DNA of 46,475 bases from positions 1 through 46,475 of the forward strand of contig JAUWPE010000004.1 of the NCBI GenBank assembly GCA_030611765.1. Reading direction: 5' to 3'. The notes below the pieces were generated by a model. The model did no database searches. It was not told where the DNA came from and saw only the letters and a list, made by a program, of their open reading frames with translations. Positions 25,063 through 36,197 of the stretch are shown piece after piece; the stretch's first letter is position 1, and each line of letters starts with the position of its first letter. Source of the DNA: Candidatus Cloacimonadota bacterium (lineage in GTDB: Bacteria > Cloacimonadota > Cloacimonadia > JGIOTU-2). Both the position numbers and the translations under genes were made by a program.

Positions 25063-25929
25063 TTAAAAGAGACGGAAATAATACTTGGGATTTTCTCTGA
25101 TATCTGTCAACAGAGAATCAAAGTGTACGATTGTCGCATTAATTTTCTGATAAAGAGAATCATTTGCTGTGAAACGTCCAAGATTGTTATCTTCATTTTC
25201 AAGCTTATTAATAAGCCCCTGCATCTGAGCCAGCATGCTATCAATTTCGGATACTTTATCATCAGCAAAGGTAATGATCCTATCCACCTTCTCATCATTT
25301 TTGCTGATTAGGATATCAAGGTTGGTCACTATACTATTGATACGCTCAAAATCTATAGTAATATCTCTGTTCTTCTCACAAATGTGATTCATATTTAGCA
25401 GCAGTGCATTCAGATTTTGGATCACATCTTTGATGGTTCTAATCTGACCTTTGTCATCGATGAGTTCCTCCAGAGTACCGGAAAGGGCATTGATATTTTT
25501 AATAGTAACACCAATTTGAGATATAGTCTCATTAAATCCTGCATTATAATAACCTTGAATGATTTGCGAAGTATCGAGTGTTTCTGAGGAACTTCCAGGG
25601 TCAATTGAGATTTCCCTTTCCCCCATCATACCGCGTTCCGAGATCACAATGCGAGCATCTTTTTTCAGAGTAATTTCCCTGTTTACAAGAAGTACAGCTT
25701 TTACTCCGTTCTGTTCGAGAGCGATAACTGCTACTTTGCCGGCTCGAACTCCGTGTACAAAAACAGTATTCCCCACATCCAAACCACCAATTTGTGGAAA
25801 TTGCACTGTGATTTCAGCCATATCAGCTTTTTGCTTACTGCCTGTAATCACTAACTTGCCAAAGACTACGACTAGTACCGCAAGTATGATTATTATTCCT
25901 ACGGTTAGTTCACTTTTTTTTGTTTTCAT
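25063..25929 (-). CDS. MCE/MlaD-family substrate-binding protein
   Basis: A 288-residue protein anchored by one N-terminal TM helix (VGIIIILAVLVVVFGKLVI). An MCE domain follows at about 35-115 (ITVQFPQIGGLDVGNTVFVHGVRAGKVAVIAL...RGMMGEREISIDPG). The C-terminal 150 residues are helical/coiled coil, as in MlaD-type needle or ring proteins. It acts in ABC-driven lipid transfer between membranes. It lies 10 nt downstream of the ATPase gene. A partner permease (MlaE) is not in this operon. Confidence 0.88.
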   Translation of the reverse strand: MKTKKSELTVGIIIILAVLVVVFGKLVITGSKQKADMAEITVQFPQIGGLDVGNTVFVHGVRAGKVAVIALEQNGVKAVLLVNREITLKKDARIVISERGMMGEREISIDPGSSSETLDTSQIIQGYYNAGFNETISQIGVTIKNINALSGTLEELIDDKGQIRTIKDVIQNLNALLLNMNHICEKNRDITIDFERINSIVTNLDILISKNDEKVDRIITFADDKVSEIDSMLAQMQGLINKLENEDNNLGRFTANDSLYQKINATIVHFDSLLTDIRENPKYYFRLF

Positions 25930-25939
25930 AATTTTTTAC

Positions 25940-26659
25940 TCATCTTGAAATAAATTTCTTTATATACGAATTTTCCACTTTGCCGAGATCTTCGACCGAT
26001 CCCTGAAAAATCATACTTCCATCTTTCATTAATGCTACCTTGTCAGCTATCTTGAATACGATACTGATATCATGAGATACGATCAAAGAAGTGGTATGAT
26101 ATACCTTTTTGAAAGTGGAGAACAGTTCAACAATATTGTTCGCTATTATCGGATCAAGACCCGTTGTGGGTTCATCGTAGAGAATATATTCGGGATTTAG
26201 TATCATTGCCCGGGCAAGACTCACTCTTTTCTGCATCCCGAAACTAAGTTCTGCAGGCATCTTTTTCTCCTGACCGGACATACCGACCATTGCGAGCTTT
26301 TCTTCAACCTGCTCCTTGATTTCCTTTTCAGGAAGATCGTGCTGTTCACTAAGAGGAAGCGCCACATTGTCATATACACTGAGCCAGTCAAAGAGTGCTG
26401 AGTTTTGGAAAACCATGGTCATTTTCCGTCTGAACTCATTCCAGCCCTTCCACGAAAGCGTATCGATCCTTTCACCATCACAAAAAATTTCACCTGCATC
26501 GGGCTTAAAAAATCCAATAATGTGCTTGAGCAGAACTGTTTTTCCACAGCCACTTTCGCCGATCACTACTGTAGTTTTATTCTTTTCGATCGTAAGGTCG
26601 ATCCCATTTAAAATGACTGTGCCGTCCAGAGTCTTCTTCAATCCCTTGATCTCAATCAT
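25940..26659 (-). CDS. ABC transporter ATPase, MlaF-like
   Basis: A 239-residue ABC ATPase for an MCE-type lipid transporter. Walker A is GESGCGKTVLLKHIIG, the signature is ELSFGMQKRVSLARAM (the FGMQKR variant is typical of Mla/Ttg2A ATPases), Walker B is YILYDEPTTGLDP, and the H-loop is LIVSHD. It overlaps mtaB by 8 nt upstream and is followed by the MlaD-like gene. A MlaE-type permease that would normally precede it is absent; mtaB is in that place. Confidence 0.9.
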   Translation of the reverse strand: MIEIKGLKKTLDGTVILNGIDLTIEKNKTTVVIGESGCGKTVLLKHIIGFFKPDAGEIFCDGERIDTLSWKGWNEFRRKMTMVFQNSALFDWLSVYDNVALPLSEQHDLPEKEIKEQVEEKLAMVGMSGQEKKMPAELSFGMQKRVSLARAMILNPEYILYDEPTTGLDPIIANNIVELFSTFKKVYHTTSLIVSHDISIVFKIADKVALMKDGSMIFQGSVEDLGKVENSYIKKFISR

Positions 26660-27938
26660 GGCTGAATTCTTCTACGATCAATCCTTCATTATCAGTTTTT
26701 AATTCCCTTGAAACAACCGTTTTCAACATTCCATTTTCAGCAGTGTTATTATCATCTTTGAGAAAAATTCTTACATAATGGTCGGAAACTGAAGTCCAAT
26801 ATTCTTTTTCTTTTGTTTCCAAAACTGCTTTCAATGGAACCTTCTTTTCAATCAAATATTTTGAATATTCATTTTTTTTAGTGTGCCCTAATTTTAGCAA
26901 GCTTTGCATTCTTTTTTTGCTGACTGTTCCGTTCAAATCCCATTTCATTTCTGATGCTTTTGTGAACTTTCTGGGTGAATATCTGAACACATGCAGATAG
27001 CTAATAGGAAGATCTTCAATAAAATCATATGTTTTACGGAACTCCTCATCAGTTTCACCCGGAAATCCGACTATCACATCACATCCGATCGCAGCATCAG
27101 GGAGCGCTGTTTTGATGTTTTCAATGATCTTCATGAAATCCGTTGTGGAATATGTCCTGTTCATTTTTGCAAGTACAATATCAGAACCGCTTTGAAGTGG
27201 AATATGAAAATGGGGACATATTTTTTCTTGAGATGCGAGGAACGGGATCAAATCATCATCAAAAAACATCGGCTCAATTGAACTCAGGCGGATCTGCTGA
27301 ATATCAGTTCTCACGATTTCCTTTAGCAAATACAATAAATTGTAATTTTCAAGATCAAAACCATAAAGCCCAAGATTGATGCCTGTTAAAATTATTTCCT
27401 TAACCCCTTTAGCTGCAAGGGTATTTACCTGCTCGATAACAGATCGAATCGGACGGCTTATTGGTTTTCCCCGAACATAAGGAAGAATGCAATAAGCACA
27501 GAAAAAATTACAGCCATCCTGAACCTTCACAGGAACTCTTGTATGCAAGTAATATGAATCTGTAGAAAGTTCTAAAAAAATTTGCGGGTTATCTTCCACT
27601 AATTCTTCAATATGACAAAAAATTTCATGCTTTTGATCATTTGGAAAAAGGGATAATTGTTTGCGATTTTTTTCAAAGAAAGAACTTCCCTTATTTACAT
27701 AACAACCGGCTACCACGACCTTTCCGCCAGGAGAAATACTTTTTAAAGCCCTTCGAATTGCATATCGGGATTTATATTCAGCTCTGTTTGTCACACAGCA
27801 GGTGTTTATGATGACAATATCAGGTTTATCATTTAGATTGCAAAGAACATACCCATGTTTCACAAATTGATTGAGTATTGCTTCGGACTCAAATTGGTTC
27901 GTTTTGCATCCGAGAGTAGTTATGGAAATCTTTTTCAC
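26652..27938 (-). CDS. mtaB: tRNA t6A37 methylthiotransferase
   Basis: A radical-SAM enzyme that converts t6A37 to ms2t6A37 in ANN-decoding tRNAs. It has 428 residues. The UPF0004 domain has cluster Cys in TTLGCKTNQFES, NTCCVTNRA and VAGCYV. The radical-SAM motif is DGCNFFCAYCILPYVRG (CxxxCxxC). A C-terminal TRAM-like part follows. The LGCKTNQ and CCVTN forms point to MtaB rather than MiaB/RimO. It lies 13 nt after purN and overlaps the MlaF-like gene, so a modification enzyme sits inside an envelope operon. Confidence 0.9.
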   Translation of the reverse strand: MKKISITTLGCKTNQFESEAILNQFVKHGYVLCNLNDKPDIVIINTCCVTNRAEYKSRYAIRRALKSISPGGKVVVAGCYVNKGSSFFEKNRKQLSLFPNDQKHEIFCHIEELVEDNPQIFLELSTDSYYLHTRVPVKVQDGCNFFCAYCILPYVRGKPISRPIRSVIEQVNTLAAKGVKEIILTGINLGLYGFDLENYNLLYLLKEIVRTDIQQIRLSSIEPMFFDDDLIPFLASQEKICPHFHIPLQSGSDIVLAKMNRTYSTTDFMKIIENIKTALPDAAIGCDVIVGFPGETDEEFRKTYDFIEDLPISYLHVFRYSPRKFTKASEMKWDLNGTVSKKRMQSLLKLGHTKKNEYSKYLIEKKVPLKAVLETKEKEYWTSVSDHYVRIFLKDDNNTAENGMLKTVVSRELKTDNEGLIVEEFSHD

Positions 27939-27951
27939 TCAGATTTTGTAC

Positions 27952-28551
27952 TTATTTATGTAATTTCAGGTATTCGTGAGCTAATTTTTCAATCACTTCG
28001 GGGTAAAGCTGATGCTCGATCTTGAGCACTTCTCCTGCAATCTCTTCAGCAGATGTGCAATGACCAATTGGAATCTTCTGCTGTGCAATGACCTCCCCTT
28101 CATCATAACGCTCGTTAACATAATGAACTGATGCGCCGGAAAATTTCTCTTTCATTTTAAAGACTTTTTCATGCACTCTCATGCCGAACATACTTTTACC
28201 CCCAAATTTTGGAAGCAGGGCTGGATGGATGTTGATGATATCTCCCGAATATTTCTGCAGGAAATCTTCGGACAGTTTTCTCATAAATCCGGCAAGAACA
28301 ACAAGATGCACATTATTCTTGTTGAGAAGAGCGAGGAGTTCTTGCTCAAAGGTATTTTTATCATCGAGAAGTATGTATCGAACTCCGAATTTCTCCGCTC
28401 GTTGTGTGATAGGAGCATCTGCACGAGTTATGATAAGGAATTTTGTTTCGATCGGCACATTACGTTCTTGCAGATGTGTCATGATCGCTTCGAAGTTCGA
28501 ACCCCTGCTTTTACCCGAGGTGAGAAATGCAATATTGAAGGATCTCTGCAT
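27952..28551 (-). CDS. purN: phosphoribosylglycinamide formyltransferase
   Basis: Transfers formyl from 10-formyl-THF to GAR in purine synthesis. It has 199 residues. LTSGKSRGSNFEAI is the phosphate-binding N-terminus (one residue longer than the usual SGxGSN). The catalytic Asn/His lie in INIHPALLPKFGG, and the catalytic Asp in GASVHYVNERYDEGEVIAQ. It is the first gene of the six-gene minus-strand run. TTAGGA lies upstream of the ATG. Confidence 0.93.
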   Translation of the reverse strand: MQRSFNIAFLTSGKSRGSNFEAIMTHLQERNVPIETKFLIITRADAPITQRAEKFGVRYILLDDKNTFEQELLALLNKNNVHLVVLAGFMRKLSEDFLQKYSGDIINIHPALLPKFGGKSMFGMRVHEKVFKMKEKFSGASVHYVNERYDEGEVIAQQKIPIGHCTSAEEIAGEVLKIEHQLYPEVIEKLAHEYLKLHK

Positions 28552-28887
28552 AATTATCCTAAGTCAGATAAACCGGAAAAAATACAACCACGAATTAACA
28601 CGAAAACACACAAATGAAAAAGATAAGCAGAAAAATTATCTATATGAATCCTCTCTAATAAAGAGGTTACAGGGACTGATTGAAATATTTTACCAAAAAA
28701 CATAGAACTAACTTACTAATTTTTTTCTTTGACGAGTAAAGAAAAATGGCAATCATAGATTGGGATAATGTTCATATATCTATTGTTATCAACAAAATAT
28801 TCTTCATTGTTTCTTTGCATTTCTGTCTTTGTGTCTTTGCGAGAAATTTTTCACGACAACTTGATGGTAGGTTTCATTTTTAAGTGC
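28552..28887. other. intergenic region with two dispersed low-complexity motifs
   Basis: No ORF is supported. CCACGAATTAACACGAAAAC (about 28590) and GTCTTTGTGTCTTTGCGAGA (about 28831) are low-complexity words of a kind I recall from gaps in many uncultured bacteria. The region separates the isomerase gene (28888, ending here) from purN and should hold the purN promoter, which I could not pick out confidently. Confidence 0.4.
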
Positions 28888-29976
28888 CTAAATAGATTTT
28901 TTTAGCATATCGATGAAATTTATCTCGCTTGGATTTACACGATTCAGAATTGCCAGATAATAGCTTATCATATCGCATAAAAGAATCGTTGAGAAGATTT
29001 TTCCCATAAGGGTTTTTCCGTCTGTGAAGATCTCAAGATATTCTATCTCTTCGTACGATGGATTTGCATCTTTTTTCTCTTCTTCAGATAGTCGAATAAT
29101 ATCTTTAAAAATCTGTACGCGTTTGAGATATTTCTTTCTCTCTTCAAAATCACTGATAAAGATTGGAATGAGCGAATGGATGTAACCGGTTTCCCAGCCC
29201 TCGATCTCATTGTGGTTCATTTCCGAGAAGGTGTTGCAGAATGCATGAGTTTTTGCATTCTCATTGATCTGGCATTTGAACCTATAGGCAAGGGGAAATA
29301 ATTTTGGATTGCTGCTGTAAATAACTGGGATTTTTTTATAGATCTTCTGTGCCAATCCTTTTGCAAGATTTTTGGATTCTTCCACATCACAGTTGATAAA
29401 CTTAAGCTTATTATTCAAGTTCAGGAGAGTGAGTTTTGCATTTATGTTCTGGTTCTCGATAAGCTCTAATTCTTCGAATATTTTGACAATCGAGAAAAAC
29501 AAATGCCCTATCGCAGCGCGCGGTTGGAATCCCGGTGGTATCATTTTGATGAGGTATCCTTCCTCTGCGCCATAGTGTTTCAATATTCCACCAGATGTGA
29601 CCATTGCTATCTGGGCACCTGCTTCTTTCAGTATTTCAAAGCAGGATACAGTTTCAGTAGTATTTCCTGAATAACTGCATACAATACCAAGGGTTGTTTC
29701 ATCAAGAAACGGAGGAATATTATAGTCCTTAAATACATGTATATTTAGGGTATTTCCGAATAGAGTTTTTGCAATATCTCCCGCGATGGCAGAGCCCCCC
29801 ATTCCGCAGATATACACCTTAGAAATATTCTTATAGAATCGTGCAATATCGCTTTTTTCCTGATTAAAATAGCTTTCTTCAATCTGCTGTGGAAGAGATA
29901 TGATCTGTTTATACATATGCTCAGTATCAAATCGATTGAAATTTCCAGTATAATCTAAACTAATTAATGAAGACAT
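28888..29976 (-). CDS. bifunctional phosphoglucose/phosphomannose isomerase (SIS domain)
   Basis: A 362-residue sugar isomerase of the archaeal/thermophile-type PGI/PMI family, which interconverts Glc6P or Man6P with Fru6P. SIS domain 1 shows YICGMGGSAIAGDIA and CSYSGNTTETV (phosphate binding), then GFQPRAAIGH. The C-terminal half has AFCNTFSEMNHNEIEGW with the catalytic-type Glu and His. It ends IDMLKKSI, as in the family. It is monocistronic, flanked by repeat-rich gaps. Confidence 0.88.
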   Translation of the reverse strand: MSSLISLDYTGNFNRFDTEHMYKQIISLPQQIEESYFNQEKSDIARFYKNISKVYICGMGGSAIAGDIAKTLFGNTLNIHVFKDYNIPPFLDETTLGIVCSYSGNTTETVSCFEILKEAGAQIAMVTSGGILKHYGAEEGYLIKMIPPGFQPRAAIGHLFFSIVKIFEELELIENQNINAKLTLLNLNNKLKFINCDVEESKNLAKGLAQKIYKKIPVIYSSNPKLFPLAYRFKCQINENAKTHAFCNTFSEMNHNEIEGWETGYIHSLIPIFISDFEERKKYLKRVQIFKDIIRLSEEEKKDANPSYEEIEYLEIFTDGKTLMGKIFSTILLCDMISYYLAILNRVNPSEINFIDMLKKSI

Positions 29977-30121
29977 TACTCTCCTTTCTTCATAAAAGTA
30001 TGAAATTTTTTATTTTTTAATTAACTGAAGTTTCGCTTGAGTGTAAATTACTTAATAAAATCATATTTAACCTTTTATAATATATTCTTCTAAAGACTTA
30101 GTAAGATTTACAATAATTTCT

Positions 30122-30137
30122 TCCCGACAAGTCGGGA
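30122..30137. repeat. palindrome TCCCGAC-aa-GTCGGGA
   Basis: 7-bp perfect arms with a 2-nt loop. It belongs to the TCCCGA..TCGGGA class also present at 3308, 30589, 37067 and 37139. Confidence 0.75.
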
Positions 30138-30204
30138 CTAATAACAAATAAAATGTCAAAGTATTTTTTTCTTCATCTTCTTTATTTTTTCGATTGCCCC
30201 ACTT

Positions 30205-30264
30205 TGCCGTCTCATTCCCAATCCCCACTTTGCAGTCTCATTCCCAATCCCCAGATTGGGAATG
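30205..30264. repeat. REP array copy (ATTCCCAAT type)
   Basis: Two tandem 26-nt units (CTCATTCCCAATCCCCAC plus linker) end in a palindrome CATTCCCAAT-n6-ATTGGGAATG (30239-30264). It is the same design as the 7.5-kb array, with its own linker (TTTGC(C/A)GT). Confidence 0.8.
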
Positions 30265-30393
30265 TCATCATCTTTTGATAAATCTCTAATACATTAATTT
30301 TGAGAAAGTTAGAATGTAGTTTCATAGGAGAATAGTGCTGATCAGCTATCTTCATAAATCTAAAATCGCTAATCATCATTCATCAATTGTTGC

Positions 30394-30490
30394 GTTCCCA
30401 AACAGGGGTTTAGGAACGAGAAGACTGAAAGGTTTAGGAACGAGAAGACTGAAAGTTTTTGGAACGAGAAGACTGAAAGGTTTGGGAATG
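30394..30490. repeat. REP array copy with three 24-nt units
   Basis: The palindrome GTTCCCAAAC-n4-GTTTAGGAAC (30394-30417) is followed by three tandem units GAGAAGACTGAAAG + GTTTAGGAAC-like half-site. The linker is identical in all three units and differs from other loci. Confidence 0.85.
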
Positions 30491-30588
30491 CATATTATCA
30501 TTTTTAACGAAATCACCAATCTCTTCATTTTATTTTTTTCGCTTGCACCGTTGAATCTCTTTTAATTTATCATTTGAAATTTCATTAG

Positions 30589-30604
30589 TCCCGATATATC
30601 GGGA
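30589..30604. repeat. perfect palindrome TCCCGATATATCGGGA
   Basis: 16-nt perfect palindrome of the TCCCGA..TCGGGA class in non-coding DNA downstream of gpsA. Confidence 0.8.
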
Positions 30605-30689
30605 GTAATTAGAAATTCAAATATTACAGGACGTAAATGGTTTAAAATAATCATATAATATTTTATGCGAAACATGAGTTCATGAATTA

Positions 30690-31691
30690 TTAGAACTCAT
30701 CCTCGCTTCTTGGCGAACGGGTCATAAGTGTGATAACTCCTTCTTGCGGTGAAAAGCCTTCGAATAAAATTTGATATATATGGTCAGTGATCGGCATGTC
30801 CACGTTCATTTTATGTGATAATTGATATGCCGATCTTGTAGTATTCACACCTTCAGCTATCATTTTCATAGAAGAGAGAATTTCTTCTAATGAAAGTCCT
30901 TTGGCAAGCTGATTTCCCACGTAACGGTTTCTGCTATGCAAACTGTCACAGGTGACAATTAGGTCTCCAATGCCGGAAATGCCTGAAAAGGTATGAGGAT
31001 TAGCTCCGCAGGCAACGCCAAGACGGGTAATTTCCCTTAAACCCCTTGTGATGAGTGCAGCTTTTGCATTATCTCCCATACCCATTCCATCAGAAATGCC
31101 TGCACCGATTGCAATAACATTTTTCAACGAACCACCAAGCTCAACTCCGATAATATCTGTACTCGTGTAAACGCGGAAATAATTTGTCATGAATAGGTGT
31201 TGAATCATATTTGCATAATCTTCATTGGTAGAAGCTGCGACAATTGTTGAAGGCATCTTTTTACTCACTTCTTCAGAATGAGTTGGTCCGGATAAAATGA
31301 CAATTTTCTCAAACGGAATACCTGCTTCATCATGAATAACTTCGGACATCCGCAGCATAGTTTCATTTTCAATACCCTTTGCGACATTCACAATTTTTTT
31401 ATCATGAAGTTCATCTTTGACCTGACCGACAATGTGCCTTACCACATGAGAGGGGACTGCAAGCACGATTATATCTGACTGCTCAGATGCATAAGAAAGA
31501 TCGTTTGTAACTTTGAGATTGTTCGGGAATTTGCACCCTTGCAGGAAAAAAAGGTTTTCTCTTTTTTTCTGCATCTCTTCGGCACGTTCTTTTATCCATT
31601 CCCATCCAATAACAGGATAACCTTTCTCTGCTAAAAGAATTGCAAGGGTTGTACCCCAACTCCCCATCCCAATGACCGAAATATTTTCCAT
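30690..31691 (-). CDS. gpsA: glycerol-3-phosphate dehydrogenase [NAD(P)+]
   Basis: Reduces DHAP to sn-glycerol 3-phosphate for phospholipid synthesis. It has 333 residues. The Rossmann motif is VIGMGSWGTTLA (6-17), then IIVLAVPSHVVR, VNVAKGIE, LSGPTHSEEV, and the catalytic region ELGGSLKNVIAIGAGISDGMGMGDNAKAALITRGL. All are normal. AAGG lies upstream of the ATG. It is transcribed divergently from clpB. An 8-bp inverted repeat ATGAGTTC/GAACTCAT (30674-30700) overlaps the stop but lacks a T-run. Confidence 0.95.
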   Translation of the reverse strand: MENISVIGMGSWGTTLAILLAEKGYPVIGWEWIKERAEEMQKKRENLFFLQGCKFPNNLKVTNDLSYASEQSDIIVLAVPSHVVRHIVGQVKDELHDKKIVNVAKGIENETMLRMSEVIHDEAGIPFEKIVILSGPTHSEEVSKKMPSTIVAASTNEDYANMIQHLFMTNYFRVYTSTDIIGVELGGSLKNVIAIGAGISDGMGMGDNAKAALITRGLREITRLGVACGANPHTFSGISGIGDLIVTCDSLHSRNRYVGNQLAKGLSLEEILSSMKMIAEGVNTTRSAYQLSHKMNVDMPITDHIYQILFEGFSPQEGVITLMTRSPRSEDEF

Positions 31692-31758
31692 AATAAACCT
31701 TAAAAAATTAATAACACTATTACTTTTATCATCAAAATTATTACAAGTTTTTTAGAAA

Positions 31759-31785
31759 TTGGCACTCTGTTAATTTAAGTGCCAA
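31759..31785 (+). promoter_or_regulatory. CIRCE-like HrcA operator
   Basis: TTGGCACTC-N9-AAGTGCCAA against the consensus TTAGCACTC-N9-GAGTGCTAA. The arms pair with one mismatch and the spacer is exactly nine bases. It lies 6 nt upstream of the -35 box of the clpB-groEL unit, so heat-shock control by HrcA is expected. The HrcA gene is not in the window. Confidence 0.85.
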
Positions 31786-31791
31786 AATTAT

Positions 31792-31819
31792 TTGACATTG
31801 TGTTGAGCACATCTATATT
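31792..31819 (+). promoter_or_regulatory. sigma70-type promoter of clpB-groEL
   Basis: TTGACA (31792-31797), 16-nt spacer, TATATT (31814-31819), about 32 nt before the clpB ATG. It lies directly downstream of the CIRCE-like element, which places the track start at 31779 upstream of the promoter and argues against it. Confidence 0.7.
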
Positions 31820-31850
31820 TTTTATTAAAATTGGAAAATTGAATAATAAT

Positions 31851-34451
31851 ATGAATTTTAATAAATTTACTTTAAAAACACAAGAAGCAATTCAATCAGC
31901 ACTACAGCTCGCAGAGCAGTTTGGTCATCAAGAGATCACACCAGCTCATGTGATGGCTGTGCTGATGAAGCAGCCCGAAGGAATTATTCCTTCGATATTA
32001 AATAAATTAGAGGTCAATAAAGGCCAGTTCTACAATGCAATTGAAAAAATATTGCAGAACAAACCATCAGTTTCCGGCAGTACTCAGCAACCATATTTCT
32101 CAGCAGAACTGAATAAAATATTTACCACTGCTCAAAAGGAAGCTGACAGATTGAATGACGATTACCTCAGCACAGAGCATATATTTCTCGCAATGTTGAG
32201 AGATAAAAATGAGTTGAGCGACCTGTTCAAACAATTCGGCATCACAGAAAAAGATGTTATGCAGATCCTCAAAGATATTCGTGGAAATCAGCGAATTACA
32301 GACCAGAATCCTGAAGCAAAATACCAGGCATTGGAGAAATATTCCCGAAATATTACAGACCTGGCACGCAAGGGTAAGCTCGATCCTGTTATCGGTCGTG
32401 ATGACGAGATAAGATCAGTTATGCAAATACTTTCCAGACGAAGAAAGAATAATCCGGTGCTTATCGGCGAAGCTGGTGTGGGGAAAACTGCTATTGTGGA
32501 AGGTCTTGCAAGACGTGTAGTTGAAAATGATGTCCCGGAAAATCTGAAAGGAAAAGATGTTGTTGAACTTGATATGGGCGCTTTGATTGCAGGAGCTAAA
32601 TTTCGTGGTGAGTTTGAAGATAGATTGAAAGCTGTTCTCAAAGAAGTCGAATCAGCTCAGGGTCAGGTCATACTTTTTATTGATGAGCTTCATACAGTGG
32701 TCGGAGCAGGAGCAGCAGAGGGTGCGATCGATGCATCAAATATGCTCAAACCGGCTCTCGCTCGTGGAGAACTTCATTGTATCGGTGCAACGACTATTAA
32801 TGAATACAGAAAATATATCGAAAAGGATGCTGCACTGGAGCGCCGTTTCCAGCCGATCATGGTGTATGAACCGGATACAAATGATACGATATCCATCCTT
32901 CGAGGTATCAAAGAAAAGTATGAGATCCATCACGGTGTGAGGATAAAAAATTCTGCTATCATCGCTGCTGCAACGCTTTCTGAAAGATATATCACAAATA
33001 GATTTCTGCCTGATAAGGCAATAGACCTTATTGATGAAGCATGCGCACATATACGCATGCAAATTGACAGTCTTCCCACTGAACTTGATGAGATCGAGCG
33101 AAAGATCCGCCAGCTTGAAATAGAAAAACATTCTCTCAGAAAAGAAAAGGATGAAAAGTCAGTCGCTCGAAAAGAAGAGATTGAAACCAGATTGAAAGAG
33201 CTGCAGGAAAAAGCAAATCATATCCGCACACACTGGACTCGTGAAAAGGAACTCATAAGTGCGATTAGCGAGATCAAAGAGAGAATTGACCAGACAAAGA
33301 CCGAGATGGAAAGAGCAGAGAGAAATGCGGATCTGACAAAAGCATCAGAATTGAAATATGGAACACTTAGCAAACTCAATGAAGAGCTTCAAAAGAAAAA
33401 TGGGGAATTAGAAGACCTTCAGAAAGATCAGAAAATCCTCAAAGAAGAGATCGATGAAAATGACATTGCAGAGATAGTATCCAAATGGACGCATATCCCG
33501 ATTTCTAAAATGCTGGAAAGCGAAGCTGCACGTCTTGTTGATATGGAAAAAGATCTTCACAATCGCGTTGTTGGGCAGGATGAAGCCATTGTAGCAATCT
33601 CAAATGCGATTCGACGAAACCGCGCAGGCATCAGTCCGGAAGGTCGTCCTATTGGAACCTTTATGTTTCTCGGACCTACAGGTGTGGGTAAAACAGAGCT
33701 TGCGAAAACCCTTTCAAAAATTTTATTCGATACGGAAAAAGCAATGATACGGCTCGACATGTCAGAATATATGGAAAGACATACTGTTTCCAAGCTTGTG
33801 GGTGCTCCTCCCGGATATGTGGGCTACGAAGAAGGCGGACAGCTTACTGAAGCAGTTCGAAGACGCCCGTACTGTGTCATTCTTTTTGATGAGATCGAAA
33901 AAGCGCATCCTGATGTATTCAATATTTTATTGCAGATCATGGAAGATGGACGGCTCACTGATGGTCAGGGACGCACAGTTGATTTCACAAATACTGTGAT
34001 AATAATGACATCCAATATTGCATCACAAGAGATCTTTGCTTCTGATTCGAAAGGTGAAATTTCTCAAGCTGTTATAATGAAAGCACTGCAATCCCACTTC
34101 AGACCGGAATTCCTCAACCGATTGGATGAGATAATCATTTTCCACAAACTTTCTCATGAAGACATGAAAGAGATAATGGATATACAGCTTGATGACCTGA
34201 AGAAAAGAATGGCTTCAAGGGGATTTGAAATAGACTTTTCTGCAAAAGCAAAAGAATTAATTCTTCAACATGGTTACGATCCTCAATATGGTGCGCGACC
34301 TCTCAAACGAGTTATTCAAAAAGAAATTGAAAATAAAGTTGCCTTAGAGCTCCTAAAAGATTATAATATTGAAGAGGGTACAACCTCCGAAAAGCATAAA
34401 AAGCTTTTTATTGACATGAAAGATAGTGAAATTGCCATAAAGCGAAAATAA
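31851..34451 (+). CDS. clpB: ATP-dependent disaggregase ClpB
   Basis: An 866-residue Hsp100 disaggregase that works with DnaK. The start at 31851 ([18 protein letters not shown]) fits the family and lies after the promoter; the track's 24 extra residues include the operator and promoter. The N-domain is about 1-150. NBD1 has Walker [14 protein letters not shown] (about 206) and [17 protein letters not shown]. The coiled-coil M domain is about 400-530. NBD2 has Walker [15 protein letters not shown] (about 608), Walker [12 protein letters not shown], and the C-terminal [13 protein letters not shown]. It is followed by groEL after 35 nt, and both are under the CIRCE-like operator. Confidence 0.97.
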   Translation: MNFNKFTLKTQEAIQSALQLAEQFGHQEITPAHVMAVLMKQPEGIIPSILNKLEVNKGQFYNAIEKILQNKPSVSGSTQQPYFSAELNKIFTTAQKEADRLNDDYLSTEHIFLAMLRDKNELSDLFKQFGITEKDVMQILKDIRGNQRITDQNPEAKYQALEKYSRNITDLARKGKLDPVIGRDDEIRSVMQILSRRRKNNPVLIGEAGVGKTAIVEGLARRVVENDVPENLKGKDVVELDMGALIAGAKFRGEFEDRLKAVLKEVESAQGQVILFIDELHTVVGAGAAEGAIDASNMLKPALARGELHCIGATTINEYRKYIEKDAALERRFQPIMVYEPDTNDTISILRGIKEKYEIHHGVRIKNSAIIAAATLSERYITNRFLPDKAIDLIDEACAHIRMQIDSLPTELDEIERKIRQLEIEKHSLRKEKDEKSVARKEEIETRLKELQEKANHIRTHWTREKELISAISEIKERIDQTKTEMERAERNADLTKASELKYGTLSKLNEELQKKNGELEDLQKDQKILKEEIDENDIAEIVSKWTHIPISKMLESEAARLVDMEKDLHNRVVGQDEAIVAISNAIRRNRAGISPEGRPIGTFMFLGPTGVGKTELAKTLSKILFDTEKAMIRLDMSEYMERHTVSKLVGAPPGYVGYEEGGQLTEAVRRRPYCVILFDEIEKAHPDVFNILLQIMEDGRLTDGQGRTVDFTNTVIIMTSNIASQEIFASDSKGEISQAVIMKALQSHFRPEFLNRLDEIIIFHKLSHEDMKEIMDIQLDDLKKRMASRGFEIDFSAKAKELILQHGYDPQYGARPLKRVIQKEIENKVALELLKDYNIEEGTTSEKHKKLFIDMKDSEIAIKRK

Positions 34452-34465
34452 AATAAAAATAATGA

Positions 34466-36127
<1,662 letters not shown>

Positions 36128-36129
36128 GA

Positions 36130-36190
36130 AGCTAAGAAGGCAAAAGTCAAAAGGCAAAAGTCAAAAGTAAGAAGTAAAAAGTATAAAGTG
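36130..36190. repeat. low-complexity AAAGTCAAAAGG repeat
   Basis: Tandem degenerate repeats of GGCAAAAGTCAAAA and AGTAAGAAGTAAAAAGT lie between the groEL stop and its terminator. Non-coding. Confidence 0.6.
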
Positions 36191-36197
36191 AAAAATT

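Larger units (their letters stand above)
29977..30689. other. 713-nt intergenic region: repeats only
   Basis: It contains the palindromes and REP arrays listed separately. The rest is AT-rich without a supported ORF. The 76-residue ORF in the track (30335..30565) is produced by the repeat and is not a gene. Confidence 0.7.

Noticed and set aside
30335-30565. 76-aa plus ORF with RRLKGLGTRRLK repeats
   Set aside because: It is produced by the 24-nt REP units at 30418-30490.
31779-31850. Longer ClpB N-terminus in the track
   Set aside because: The extension overlaps the CIRCE-like operator and the -35/-10 boxes, so it cannot be transcribed as mRNA from that promoter.
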